Positions 1 to 10,130 are shown, counted from the first letter of the stretch. The stretch is 18,652 bases of DNA from Spirogloea muscicola (GCA_009602725.1 WELB01000220.1:115735-134386), one strand, 5' to 3'. Notes: generated by a model from the letters alone, not told the origin. Translations and numbers: made by a program.

Positions 1-60
1 CCCCCTCCTCCTCCCCCTCCTCCTCTCCTCCTCCTCCTCCGCCTCCTCCCCCCCCATCGC
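1..60 (+). repeat. CTC/CCT microsatellite inside the LINE reading frame
   Basis: The first 60 bases are almost pure (CTC)n/(CCT)n. They read as a Leu/Ser/Pro run in the frame that continues into the first LINE zinc finger. Slippage here would shift that frame. Confidence 0.7.
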
Positions 61-3000
61 CTCCATCAGCGCCACCCACGCCATCCTCATCTCTCCCGTT
101 GCCGTCACCCCCGCCATCGCGCCTCCCTCGTCTAGCGTGCTGCTGCCGTGCCCGCTGTGCCATAACGAGTACAAAGGCTCCAAAGGCCTGAGCATCCACC
201 TGGACACCTGCGGTCTTCGCCAAGCCAGCCTCGCCTGCTCGCCTCCCGCAACGGTGCCGCCGTCGCCGCACATTGCCTCGTCGACATCCCCCACTCCGCC
301 ATCGCTGCAACCTCCATTGCCAACCTCCTCGATGCCTGCGATGGACGCCGCGGCTGGCGCCCCTGCCTCCCCGCCATCGCCGCCCTCACGGTCCTCTTCC
401 CCGCCGCCCCCCTTGTCCCCTCGACCAGCGCCTTCGACATCGCCTCCTCGAACGACTCAATCGCCTCCCCCGCCTTCACCGCCTCCGCCAACCCCCTCTT
501 CAACCCCCACTGCCTCGCCAGCGCCGCCGCCCCCTCCGTCGCCCCTACACCCGTCGCCACCGCCGACGCTGTCGCCGTCATCGCCGCCAGCTCCGCCGCC
601 CACCCCGCCGCCGCCACAACCGCCGCCTCCGCCTCTTCTCTCGCCGCCGCCACCTTCCTCCCCTCCACCACCACGGACGCCTTCGCCCCCCTCTGTTCCG
701 CCCAGCGCGCCTCCGCCTCTGCTATGCCGGCACTGCCAGGGCCCCTGCACCCCCCGCAACTTGGCCCACCACGAGCTTGCCTGCGGCCGCCACGACAATC
801 GAGCGGAGCAGGCGCATCGCACAGCACCGGCCGGCGCTCGCCGTCGCGGCCGCGGGAGGACTGTCCCACCGGGCCCAGCACAACCGAGCCCATCATCACT
901 GGCAGTGGGCCGTGTCCTCACTGGCAGTGGGCCGTGGACCTTGACCTGGCCGCGGTCCTCAGGCAGGCGGCGCTCCCCCTCGTCCGCCATGTTCCCCGCT
1001 GGGCGCACCCACACATCCGCGCGCCCTCGGCCCCGTCCTACTCTGCATCGCCGCCGACCACCGCTACCAAGCTGCGTGGACCATCTTCATCCTCTTCCCT
1101 CCCCTGCTCTTGGGCTGGGTGCCGCATGAGGGCCGCAGCCAAGGCCGCCAGCCCCTTCTAGACCGCATCCACCTCTTCGAGAACGGGCGATAGGAGGAGC
1201 TCCTGGTGCAACATGACGCCGCAGTGGCAGCATCTGCAGCCAGTCGCCACGCCTGGCGTGGGGAGTTGTCGTCCAACAGGGCCGTGGCCATCCGACGTGC
1301 TCTTCGCTTTGGACACGCCGGCAAGCTCTCGCGGGGCTGTGCAAGCACTGGAGGACTCTTCGCTGGCTCCACCGACCTCGATCACCAGACATGCCCTGGA
1401 CGCCCTTCATCCCGAAGCCCGTGCTTCCTCCCCCCCCTGGCTGCCTTCCTTCGAGCCGCCCGAGGCAGTGACCCTCGACGCCGCAACCCTCCGCCGGGTA
1501 CTCCAGAGCAGCCGCAGAGCAGCAGCAGGCGGCCCCTCTGGCATGCTCACGGGAGCACCTCCGTGAGCTTTTCCTGGAGGGCGAGGCCTCCGACTTCCAG
1601 GCGCTGCTCCAAGTCTGTCAGCTCGTGGCCCAGGACAAGGTCCCAGCTGCTTCCCGATCGGTGCTCTGCTCCAGCAACTTTCTCGCCATCGCCAAGGCCA
1701 ATGGCGGAGTCCGCCCCATCGCCATCGGCGAGGTTAAGTACCGGCTGGTGGCCTGCGCGCTGTGGCAGCAACATCTCGGGCAGGCGCAGACCCACCTTGC
1801 CCCACATCAACACGATGCTGGGCTACGAAGCGGCGGGGAGGCTGTCGTCCACGGCGTCCGCGCGGCCCTGGCTCTCCACCCTGACTGGATGGTCCTGGCG
1901 GTCGATGTGCAAAAGGCTTTCAACAGCGTAGAGCGCACTGCCATTGCGAGGTGCTGCGAGCGGCCTTCCCTTCCCTCATTGCCTTCTTCCGCCTCGGCTA
2001 TGGCCAGCCCAGCGACCTTCTTTGGCGGACAGGGAGTGGCGAGGTGGAGACGCTGCAGTCGAGGACGGGCACACGGCAGGGGGATCCTCTGGCAGGGTTC
2101 TTCTTTGCACTGGCTCACAGCCGCGCTCTCAAGGCCACTGCGGCGGCGTACCCCGGCGTCCTCCTGCCGTCCTACGCTGACGACACCATACTCGTTGGCA
2201 GCCCAGGGGATGGGTCAGCAGCCACGGCCACCTTCCAGCAGCAGCTGGCCGCCCTCGGCATGACCATCCGGCCCGCGAAATGCATTGCGTGGTCTCCGCG
2301 TGACCTCGCTGCCCCCTTGCCCCTGCCGCCTGGGTGCCAGACTCCCCCAAGCGGCCTCACCATCCTAGGGGTCCCCTTCGGCACGCCGTTGTTCGTCAAC
2401 CGGCAACTGCGCGTCCGGCTCCAGGAGCACCTCCAGCCGGTGGCCCGCCTCTCCGAGCTGCAGGACATGCAGCTGGCGCTTGCCATGCTCACCAGATGCA
2501 TTGTTCTGCGTCCCCACTACCTGGCGCGGACGACCCCTCCCTGCCCCGAGGTGCTGGAGGCCTACACCACGTTCGACGCGGGTGTCATGGAGGGCGTGGC
2601 GGCCCTCATCCGCCACACTGGCTTCCTCGGATCGCCAGCTGCGACGCTCCAGGCCACTCTGGCCCCTGGCCAGGGCGGCCTCTGCTGCCGCTCGCTCGCG
2701 CGCGTCTGCAGGCCAGCGTTCCTTGGCAGTTGGGCCCAGGTCGCCATGTCGGTGGCGCAGCGCTTCCTCCATGATTGGCGGCCCCTGTTGCAGCAGGTTG
2801 TGTGGTGGAGGTGGCGACTGGCTCAGTGCCTTTCAGGTGGCGCTCCGCTCAGCTCAAGATGGGTTACTTGCGGAGCACCCTGCCCTTGCAAAGAGCGTGG
2901 TCCCGTTTGCCCACCTTGCCTACACCACCGACTCGCAAGCGCAGGCGCGCTACATTGCGGTAGTCGACAAGCCGTCTTCACGGCCACGCTGCAGCTCCTC

Positions 3001-3862
3001 CCTGCAACCAACGTGCGCGGCCATGCTCGGCTGCTGTCGGCCGCCTCCCCCCGGCGCGGCAGCCTGGCTCTCTGCGCTCCCCCTGTACGACGCCCTTAGG
3101 ATGCCGGATGAGCTGTTCCGTACGGCCACTCATCATCTGCCGGGCCTCCCCCCGCCCTGCCTGCTGGGCGTGCTGCAGTGTGAATGTGGGGAGCGGTCGA
3201 CGGTCCCGGCGGAGCTGGCGGCGCATCTCCTCCGCTGCGCCACTGGAGGCGAACGTACAGCGGCTCATGATCTCCTGCGCGATGCGATGTTCGGCAGCCT
3301 TCAGGAGGCCGGCACCGTGTAGCCGGCAATGGAGAACTCTTCCGTCATGCCAATCCTCTGGAGGGCCGACGGACTCTATACGCGCTGTGTCGACTTGGTG
3401 GCGTCCACGCCGGGCGTCGGCGCGTGCATCGCTGACGTGGTCACCACTGATGTGGTCGACCGCTCCAACCTGGGGCTCTCTGCCTCGCGGGCTGGCCGCG
3501 CTGCGGCGAAGGCCCCTCGCAGCAAGGCGGCCAAACACGCCGACCACCCGGCTGCAGATCCGTTGGTCCCCCTGGCCGTGGACGTGCACGGGGCTCTTGG
3601 GTCCCACTAACTCGACCTGCTGGCCAGGCTTGCGCGGCGCGCTGTGTCCCGCAGGCGCGGTGAGCCGGCTGACTTCAACGCCGCTGGCTCGTGGGCCCAA
3701 GTGCATTGTATGAGAATGTCAGTATTCCTTCAGCGGTCCATGGCCCACACTCTGCATCTGCGTGCTGGCCGTGCTCTCGCTGCGGCCTCCGGCTTTCGTC
3801 AGGGGATGGTTTTTTCGGCAGCTCGTCTGTCGGATCTGAGGCTCCTCACTCGTAACCACTGA
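2..3862 (+). pseudogene. Degenerate LINE retrotransposon ORF (zinc fingers, reverse transcriptase, restriction-like endonuclease), 5' end outside window
   Basis: This is a decayed polyprotein of a non-LTR retrotransposon. The frame is open from the left edge with no ATG before the first finger, so the start lies upstream. Visible parts in order: a CPLC..H..C zinc finger at about 149-215; a proline-rich linker; a second finger (CRHC..H..C) at about 724-778; reverse transcriptase motif A (AVDVQKAFNSV, about 1894-1926); motif B (TRQGDPLAGFFFALA, about 2068-2112); the YADD catalytic box at 2173-2184; thumb-like sequence to about 2800; a C-x-C-x12-H-x3-C knuckle from 3179; and a weak PD-(D/E)XK-like stretch (CVDLVAS...ADVVTTD, about 3388-3450). 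The reading frame changes near 900, 1050, 1335, 1552, 1945 and 2810. In-frame stops lie at about 1192, 3320 and 3608. With fingers directly before the RT and no apurinic-type nuclease between them, the layout resembles R2/NeSL/Utopia-like LINEs (family knowledge). The element cannot encode an intact protein here. Confidence 0.88.
896..939 (+). repeat. 22-base tandem duplication in the LINE
   Basis: The block beginning TCACTGGCAGTGGGCCGTG occurs twice in a row, at 896-917 and 918-939, with differences only at the last bases. Twenty-two is not a multiple of three, so the duplication itself moves the downstream frame. This accounts for one of the frameshifts between the second zinc finger and the RT domain. 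Confidence 0.8.
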
Positions 3863-4030
3863 GTGATCCATCCTCCCCCTGTTCTGACATAGCATCTTCA
3901 GGCCCCTTTGTAGCTGCTAAACGCTTGTAGGCCCCTCCAAACCTTTTTCAATTCTTTTTGGGCTGGTTTTTCGCAGCCCTTGCCCCCATTGGGAGTGCCA
4001 CTTCTTCTTGAAGAGCCAAAAGCTGCCGAA
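3863..4030 (+). other. Probable LINE 3' UTR
   Basis: This follows the last stop of the LINE frame. It contains GGCCCCTCC, AATTCTTTTTGGGCTGG and CAGCCCTTGCCCCCATTGGG, which is the reverse complement of the dispersed stem-loop repeat described below. Its position directly after the LINE ORF suggests that the repeat may be this family's 3' UTR. The repeat could instead have been there before the LINE inserted. Confidence 0.45.
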
Positions 4031-5430
4031 ATGAGAACTACACAGCTAGACACGAGACAATGCAGATGGAAGCTTAGTACCCACGAGTGAGCAGCAGCAA
4101 GTCCGAGTAACTCGCAGCTGGGAAAGAAGAAAGTGCGCTCTGTCACTCCGTCCAGACTGAGATGCAGCAGCCATAGCGCGGTCTGCTCACGAGTGGACTG
4201 CGTGAGCCAGGGGGCGCTGGAAAGAGACCGACAACCGCATGCGTAAGACCTGCGCTACCCAGCCGGCAGCGTTAACGGAGGGCCACTTTCTTTGTACTTG
4301 GCCACTTAGGCCCTCCGTCACTGAACACAAGGTAAGATTCTTCCAGTAGAGGGCGATGGCTGTCATTGGCCAGCCCAAGAAAACGAATGGACACTCAATA
4401 CACACTGCATCTTCCTTAAGCCACTTGGCCACTTGACCACTCAGTGCCTCCATGGCTCACTACATACTCCACCGTTTAGCACTTAAGCCCTTAAACGAAA
4501 GAAACAGCTCTTCCACTGCACGAAATAAGCTTACCGTAAGGTGATGCTGTGAGAGAAGTAAGCTCATCCAAAGGGGGCGGGGCTGTGAAAAAAGAAGAAA
4601 AGGGAGCCGTTCCAAAGAAGAATGGGCTCTCCCATAGAAGGTAGGAGCTGGGAAAGGCCAGCCCAAAAAGAATGGACAAGGTCAAGTCCGGAGAGCCGAA
4701 AGTGGAAAGGCGCTTACATTGCTCAGCGGAGGGGAGCTTAGTAACCCCGGGTTAGCAGCAGCAAGTCGGAGTAAGTTGCAGCTCGAAAGAGGAGCAGGGG
4801 CTGTAGAAAGCCAGCCCAGAAAACAAGGTTCAAAGGGCCGTAAGTTGCTAAAACAGCTATGCAAGTGGCTACTGCGTAGTGGAGCATCAATAAGCCCGAG
4901 ACAGCAGCCGCAAGTCGGAGTATTAGCAGTTGGAAAGATAAAAACAGCTCTTCTATTGTAAGGCAATAGTTGCGAGAGAAGGCCAGCCCAAGCTAAGGAA
5001 TGCTGGAAGTTCTCAAATCGAAGTAGCCCAGAGGTAGCACCCGAAGCGCGGCTGCCTTAAATTGCACTGCATGAGCCTGCGAACGTCAGAAGGAGATGGA
5101 GAGCCGCAATGCGGGACACCTGGGCAAGCGACCCGGCGGCCTTGAAGCCAGGCAGCTCACCTTGCTGTCCCTAACGACGATTGATGGGCCCGCCTCTTTC
5201 AAGAGGAAAGTAAGCGCTTCAGAAGAAGCTCATCTCCAAGGGGCTCTACAAGGGGGCCAAGGGCTGTGGAAAAAAAAGTCGTCGCTCCCCTTTAAAGGGG
5301 GGCGACGATAGTGAGAAAAGACAGAGTGGCTTTGCTTGAGGGGCAGAGGGCTACGAAGGAAAACGAGCTGGCTGTGATAACCAGCCCGAAAAGATGGGAT
5401 AAGGTCCGAAGGGGCCCGAAAGTGTCTGCC
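3930..5430. repeat. Cluster of stem-loop repeats and LINE 3'-end debris; no gene
   Basis: This 1.5-kb stretch has no supportable host gene. It carries a stem-loop repeat with core CTGG-n-CCAGCCC, usually followed by AAAAAGAATGGACAAGGTCC and GAAGGGGCCGAAAG. Copies lie at about 3935-4005 (reverse), 4350-4400, 4624-4700, 4795-4840 and 5366-5422 (forward), with a shorter one at 4980. A second block (TTAGTAACCC...AGCAGCAGCAAGTCGGAG) lies at 4069-4125, 4735-4790 and 4880-4935. The two blocks alternate at roughly 150-200 base spacing, like a degenerate tandem array. Confidence 0.6.
4060..4290 (-). pseudogene. Antisense fragment of a LINE C-terminus
   Basis: On the minus strand from about 4275 down, the translation NAAGWVAQVLRMRLSVSFQ, then a stop, then RAMAAASQSGRSD matches the last part of the first LINE (FNAAGSWAQV...MSVFLQRS...RALAAASGF near 3676-3790). 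It is a short 5'-truncated copy in the opposite orientation with an internal stop. Its 3' continuation at 4069-4125 contains a block (AGCAGCAGCAAGTCCGAGTAA on the plus strand) that recurs at 4735-4790 and 4880-4935. Those two sites are therefore probably remnants of the same 3' end. Confidence 0.65.
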
Positions 5431-5459
5431 TCTTCCAGAAAAAGAAGAAAGACTCTTCC

Positions 5460-6420
5460 TTGTGGGCAAGATGCTCTGACCTGAAGGCTCAAGCTCGTTG
5501 TTCACGCGCAGCCAATGAGCAAGCCACGAGCCACCTCCAAGCTCTGCTCAAGGAGGATGGGCGTGCGCTCTCTCGTCCTCAATCCATCAGCTCTCCGGGA
5601 GCATCGGAGTGGCTCAACGCTTTGCCGACATATGAATCCCTCTGGCTCTCCGACGACCTCTTCAGGACGGCTGTCCACCACCATCTCGGCCTCCCTCCAT
5701 TTTGTTAGGCTGGCATTCGACAGTGTGAATGTGGTCATCGTTCGGAGGATGAGATATCTTTGGCAACTCACATGCTTCGATGTGTTGAGGGAAGTAAACG
5801 TTATGCCTCCCACAATCTTCTCAGAGACGCTATGTATGGCTCGGTGCGCGAGGCAGGTTACCATGCGGCCACGGAGGTGCCGGGCATCATGCCGGTACTC
5901 CAGAAGCGCGGCAGAGCCCACATCAGGCGTCTGGATGTGGTTCCGACCCCCCGGAGCGGTGGGCCGCGTCTCCTCCTTGATGTCGTTCTCATCGACGCAT
6001 TCCAACCAGGGGCACCCACACCGTCTGTGCCAGGTTGGGCGACACATCATGCGGAGAGGAAGAAGGAGAAGCACTACAATGACCACCCCCGGGGCGACCA
6101 CTTCTTCCCACGCGCCTGGAGATGTACGGCCGCTATAGAAAGAAGTGGTCTTCCCTCCTCCATCGCCTGGCTCTGCATGTCGACGCCCGCCGACGTAGTC
6201 GGGCGGGTAGCTTAGGGCATTCTAGCGTCCCGCAAGGCCATCGTTGCATACTGTGAATGCGGCTCTCATGGTCTACAGCGCTCCCAGGCACTCGCGATAC
6301 ACCAGCGTGCTGGGCGTGCATTAGCCCAGGCTAACCCCAGGCTAATGACTTCCGTGGTGGTGGTCTGGCTCCTCAATATAGCTTGTCAGATATGCATGTG
6401 CTCACTCGGGGATATTAGTG
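5460..6420 (+). pseudogene. 5'-truncated LINE copy: CCHC knuckle and PD-(D/E)XK-like endonuclease
   Basis: This is a second, independent 3' portion of the same LINE superfamily. The frame reads SEWLNALPTYESLWLSDDLF, parallel to AAWLSALPLYDALRMPDELF in the first copy. It then has an in-frame TAG (5706-5708) and runs on in the same frame through QCECGHRSEDEISLATHMLRC-type knuckle residues. Next comes the endonuclease-like core RRLDVVPTPRSGG, LLLDVVLIDA and ERKKEKHYNDHP at about 5915-6090. The Asp-x(n)-Asp-Val-Val spacing fits a restriction-like endonuclease fold (inference). Near 6119 the frame slips, and MYGRYRKKWSSLLHRLALHV continues in another frame. The C-terminal helix QRSQALAIHQRAGRALAQA is readable at about 6266-6325. 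It is not functional. Confidence 0.75.
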
Positions 6421-6530
6421 TCCCCCTTTGCCAGCTCATTACCCAGTTAATAGGACATCTGTAAAGGCGAGAATTGGCCTCCCTTTCAATTTCATGCGCA
6501 CTGCGCGCCTTCTCTCTTCCATAGACGCTT
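6246..6530 (+). repeat. LINE 3'-end repeat, copy 1
   Basis: This block is nearly identical to 6716-6985. It shares the coding end (CTCAGGCACTCGCGATACACC-like sequence) and a 3' UTR with CATTACCCAGTTAA and GGCCTCCCTTTCA, then CATGCGCACTGCGCGCC. This copy has an extra internal duplication of CCCAGGCTAA at about 6320-6342. Confidence 0.75.
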
Positions 6531-6681
6531 TCATTTAAGGACGCTAAGTCCCTTGTACCTTCCTTCGGGCTGTCCTCTCACAGCCATTGGCATCATGTGG
6601 AGCTGCTCTTTGTGAAAGCTACATAGCCCCATAAACGGCCTTCCGGCGTCTCGGCTTTACCAACCGTGTTGTTTACAACGT

Positions 6682-6700
6682 AGCCCCGTGGTACGGGGCT
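6682..6700. other. Perfect 8-base inverted repeat with 3-base loop
   Basis: AGCCCCGT and ACGGGGCT flank GGT, giving a perfect GC-rich hairpin just before the second LINE 3'-end copy. Its role is unknown. Its position at the upstream border of a truncated insertion suggests that it belongs to the flank or insertion target. Confidence 0.6.
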
Positions 6701-6715
6701 TGTTGCCCCCTAACC

Positions 6716-6985
6716 TTAGAATGCGGCTATCATTGAGTCTGCAGCGCTCTCAGGCACTCGCGATACACCAGCGTGCTGGTCGTGCATTAGCCCAGGCTAG
6801 TGGCTTCCGTGGTGGTGGTCTGGCTCCTCCGCATAGCTTGTTAGATATGCATGTGCTCACTCAGGGATGTTAGCGTTCCCCTTAGCCAGTTCATTACCCA
6901 GTTAACAGGACATAGGAACAGGACATAGTAAGTCTAGGATTGGCCTCCCTTTCAGTTTCATGCGCACTGCGCGCCTTCTCTTATA
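6716..6985 (+). pseudogene. Severely 5'-truncated LINE copy: last ~50 codons plus 3' UTR
   Basis: It translates to LRMRLSLSLQRSQALAIHQR-AGRALAQASGF. This is the C-terminal end also found at 3716-3790 and 6266-6325, followed by the same 3' UTR motif as 6421-6530. Truncation from the 5' side with the 3' end preserved is the usual outcome of abortive target-primed reverse transcription (family knowledge). A third, weaker echo of the UTR (GGCCTCCTCTTCGTTCTCATG) lies at about 7011-7050. Confidence 0.7.
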
Positions 6986-7055
6986 CCAGGACTTCTGTAG
7001 GGCTCGAAACTGGCCTCCTCTTCGTTCTCATGCCCACCACGCGCCTTCCATCTTC

Positions 7056-7700
7056 TTTTGACTGGGTAACCACACTGGAAGCATTACTAATAACAGCTCG
7101 CTGATTTACTGACCTCCAGCGACAATCTCAACATTCTTGACTGCAGCCCATACCTGCATGTGTACGATAACATGCCTCACAACATTGTAGGCAGGTGCAT
7201 AAGCTCCGATGTAATCGCACAGAGCAAGCAAGTATGACAGGGCGACAAAAAAAGGCTCAATGCTGGCCATGCACGTACTTTTAGTAGTTCAGCAGGACGC
7301 CAATTAGCTGTGCAGTGGTTTCTGCAGCGAGCTGTACTGAGTACGGCTAGTCATAGATCTATTGACGTTCAAAAGCTGGCATGTGCACCTAGAACCAGTT
7401 AAAATGGTGCAACCAGATATTTGCCACAGTTTTGGGCAGAAAATCAGGAGCCACTGACTTTAACACTCGGCAAATACGAGTGGGAGTTTGAGCTTCACAG
7501 GCACAGGCGATGCTTCCAGACGCCAGCTTCAGGACTCCTAAGACTAGAGAGCAACACATCATAAAGGATATCAGCAGCCTGGTACTGCAAATCCTACATC
7601 TGAGATGCCATGTCCAATACGTCCTAATTCTGTACTGTACAGCGTCACCTCTGAAATCAAACACTAACACCCCTCTTGCCGGAACTGGTGCCAGTGCCCT
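7056..7700. other. Gene-free stretch, possibly 3' UTR or flank of the b561 gene
   Basis: No coding sequence, RNA gene or repeat was recognised. It lies downstream of the minus-strand b561 copy 1 stop (7878) and may include its 3' UTR. I found no TGTAA on the minus strand here, the polyadenylation signal usual in green algae. Confidence 0.35.
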
Positions 7701-7707
7701 CGCCCTC

Positions 7708-7895
7708 GCCCTGGAGCTTTGTGTGACCACCTACGAGTCACAAAGTGAGGCGGGGCCTAATTGCCCACCCATTGTTGGCCACGCCTAGATAACTTCGCCT
7801 TGCCCTGAAGCTTTGTGTGACCGCCTACGAGCCACAAGTTGAGGCGGGGCCTATTTGCCCCCCCTTTATTGGCCAGCCTAGACAACTTCGCCATC
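7708..7895 (-). repeat. 94-base tandem duplication covering the b561 copy 1 stop codon
   Basis: Two adjacent units start at 7708 and 7802 (GCCCTG(G/A)AGCTTTGTGTGACC...GAGGCGGGGCCTA). They end with CTAGA(T/C)AACTTCGCC, which on the minus strand is the C-terminal Gly-Glu-Val-Val (or Ile) and TAG of b561 copy 1. The gene end and the start of its 3' UTR have therefore been duplicated downstream. The outer unit is untranslated. Confidence 0.75.
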
Positions 7896-9475
7896 TGCTT
7901 GGCGCTTGTATCTAAGGTCCTGCATGGGCGTCGTGCCAGGGCCCTGCTCCACGTAGCTGCCGTTGGTGACGGAAGGAGCATGCATGCTCTGCGCCACCGC
8001 GTCCGGAGCTATTGCCTGCATCCTCCAGCGGGGTAATCGCGATAACAGCAAGTAGGCCATGCCCGTCCCTGCCAGCTGCACAGGGAGACGTTGACAATTA
8101 CCATTACAAATTCATTGCATGTTGTCCAGAGTCAAGTGGGGATGTATTCGACTTGCCACTCGCCATCCAAGCTGCAGCTGCCAGATGCGGCATGGTGCTA
8201 CAGCAGCCACTGCAGTACGACCAAGAAACCTCAAACAATGACCATGACAAAGCAAGCAGTCAACTTACCTGTGACAGGAGAGCAATCCAAAGGCCGTGCA
8301 TCCTGCCATAATGTTCTTGGTAGATGCGGAACTCAAGCGTGATATTGTACCAGCCCAGAAGCACAGCAGATGTTCCTGCAGTTGAGGGCAAGCGCAGCGT
8401 CAGTCCAGCCCAGGACTGAATTCATGCAGTAGCTGTAGCAGCTCCATGCAGCCGGCAACAGATCTCAAGCATGTCATTCAGAGGACGTCGTGCCTAATTA
8501 AGATACCAAGTGGCAGCATGACCCGGAGGCCATTGAATCTGCAGCGAAGGTAAAAGCTTGGAAAGCCAGAGTGCTCCAAATCCTCACCAATGAAGAAGTG
8601 GACAGGATACCACATGGTACGCACAATGGACCCCCGCTTGGGCCTCGCTATGGCTCCAGCCACCAGGTTGACCACAGAGGCGGCAAAAACCGCAGTGCCA
8701 ATATGGGCGTGATTGTTGTCGAACGCTTTAAACTTGACAACGGCGATAACGTATGCACCAATGGCAACCAGGACTCCAAGAGTCTGCAGCATCAAGGCAC
8801 CACATGGAACATTCACGTCACACTAAAGAAACCGCGGAGTAAGTAGCAGCCAACGCGTTCCTGGATCAGAGCATGTGTGCTGTGCACGTGGTGTAAAGCT
8901 TGCGGGTGGTTGTAGTGGGGAGCACCTGAATCATCCAGTGCAGGTGGAACCAACCAGGCAGGAAATCCTGTCCTATGCCGGAGATAATGATTCCGAGAGG
9001 GAGGAGGACGCCAAACGCCGCCCACATGCCCCAACCATGAATCTGGTACCAGGTCCGGCTGGCAGGCGCATCTCCACCTCCGCCACCAGACTCAGCTTCC
9101 TGAGACGAGGTAAGGGGGTAAAGGAGTAAGCTGGCGTGATGCACTCCCCAACATCGATAAGCAACTCCATAAATGGACATCGGTGGAGAACCAAAGCGCT
9201 GCTTCAACTACTCTACTTTGTTATCAGCGAGCCCGAAGCCCAGCTTATGCGTGCAGCCTCAATCGACGCCAATGGGACTCCGACTCAGCAAGTCTGTCGA
9301 GCCTGCCAACGGCACGAGATGGTTCGCGGGGGAGAGCAGTGGGACGAGGACGCGAGGGCGGCGAGCGGAGCCGCTCGGCGGGCACCTGGGCGTGCGCCTG
9401 CAGGAGGAGCTGGGAGGCCAGCAGCGCGAGGCTGCAGGCCGCAGCGAAGGCGACCACGGGGCGAAGGCGGGCCAT
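7878..9475 (-). CDS. Cytochrome b561-domain membrane protein, paralogue 1 (five exons)
   Basis: Exons on the minus strand: 9475-9386, 9099-8926, 8783-8588, 8375-8269 and 8075-7878. All introns are GT-AG, and the phases 0, 0, 1, 0 join into 254 residues. The start has a GCCGCCATGG context. Residues 1-30 form a signal peptide ending AHAQ. A Gly-rich spacer follows, then the b561/ferric-reductase membrane domain with five hydrophobic helices. The four conserved His positions expected to hold two b-haems are H51 (IHGWGMW), H82/H84 (WFHLHW), H113 (NNHAHIG) and H150 (YPVHFF); ARPKRGS lies in the loop before helix 4. The family moves electrons across membranes, often from ascorbate to ferric or radical acceptors (family knowledge). 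The length and signal peptide match the plant single-domain group that lacks DOMON. The hydrophilic tail holds EQGPGTTPMQDLRYKR at 232-247. Substrate and membrane are unknown. Confidence 0.85.
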
Positions 9476-10130
9476 GGCGGCGAGGCTGGCGCAGCGAGGC
9501 TGGCCCGGTGGCAGCGTGGGCACTGCGAGGAGCGGGAAGGCAAGCTCGGACGATGGAGGGCAAGCGTGTACGGAGTGGGCGTGGGCTGGCAGGGCGCTGA
9601 TCAGGAGGGGGGGGGGGGTGGGTGGCACCCTGGGCTCCGGGCACGCGTCCGGCCACGCGGCTGCAGCTGCCCGGGCTCCGGCTCCTTCCCAGAGCCTGCC
9701 CCGCCGCCGTAGCCACTTGTTGGGGCGCGCTCCACTGGCTTGTCGCTTCCCGCGTCGCGCCGGCCCCGCTCGGGCAGCCACCGCCCTGTCAATTCGTGGC
9801 CGGGGCAGTTTTCCTCGCCCCTTTCAGGCCTCGTTCATTTCCTCCTCCATCTGGAAGGCTTCACCTCTGGGCTGGCCTCTCAAAGCAACTGCCTTCACCC
9901 AATCAAGAAGAAAGTGCTCGCCCATAGAGAACAGGGGCTGGCAAAGCCAGCTCAATAGACAATGTCCAAAGCCAAAGAAAGAGAAGCCAGAAAAAGACTA
10001 CATCACAGAAGAAAGAGAAGCCAGAAAAAGACTACATCACAGAACACAAGACAAAGGCCTCTTCAAGGAAAGGCCAGCCCAAAAAGCGCAAGGTCGCAAG
10101 GGACCCCCAACCCTATCGGCAGAGGAGGCC
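9476..10130. other. 5' flank of b561 paralogue 1 with G-run and repeat fragments; no gene
   Basis: This is very GC-rich sequence upstream of the minus-strand ATG at 9475, presumably its 5' UTR and promoter. It contains a ten-G run at 9607-9616 followed by TGGGTGG. Pieces of the stem-loop repeat lie at about 9911-9965 (GTGCTCGCCCATAGAGAACA, then GGGGCTGGCAAAGCCAGC) and 10066-10100. No coding sequence is supported. Confidence 0.5.
9977..10044. repeat. Perfect 34-base tandem duplication
   Basis: The unit starting GAAAGAGAAGCCAG and ending ACATCACAGAA is present at 9977-10010 and again without a mismatch at 10011-10044. The identity implies a recent duplication. It lies between two stem-loop repeat fragments. 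Confidence 0.85.

Noticed and set aside
132-899. 255-residue minus-strand frame
   Set aside because: It is the reverse of the LINE proline-rich linker; the Ala/Gly/Glu richness follows from CCN codons read backwards.
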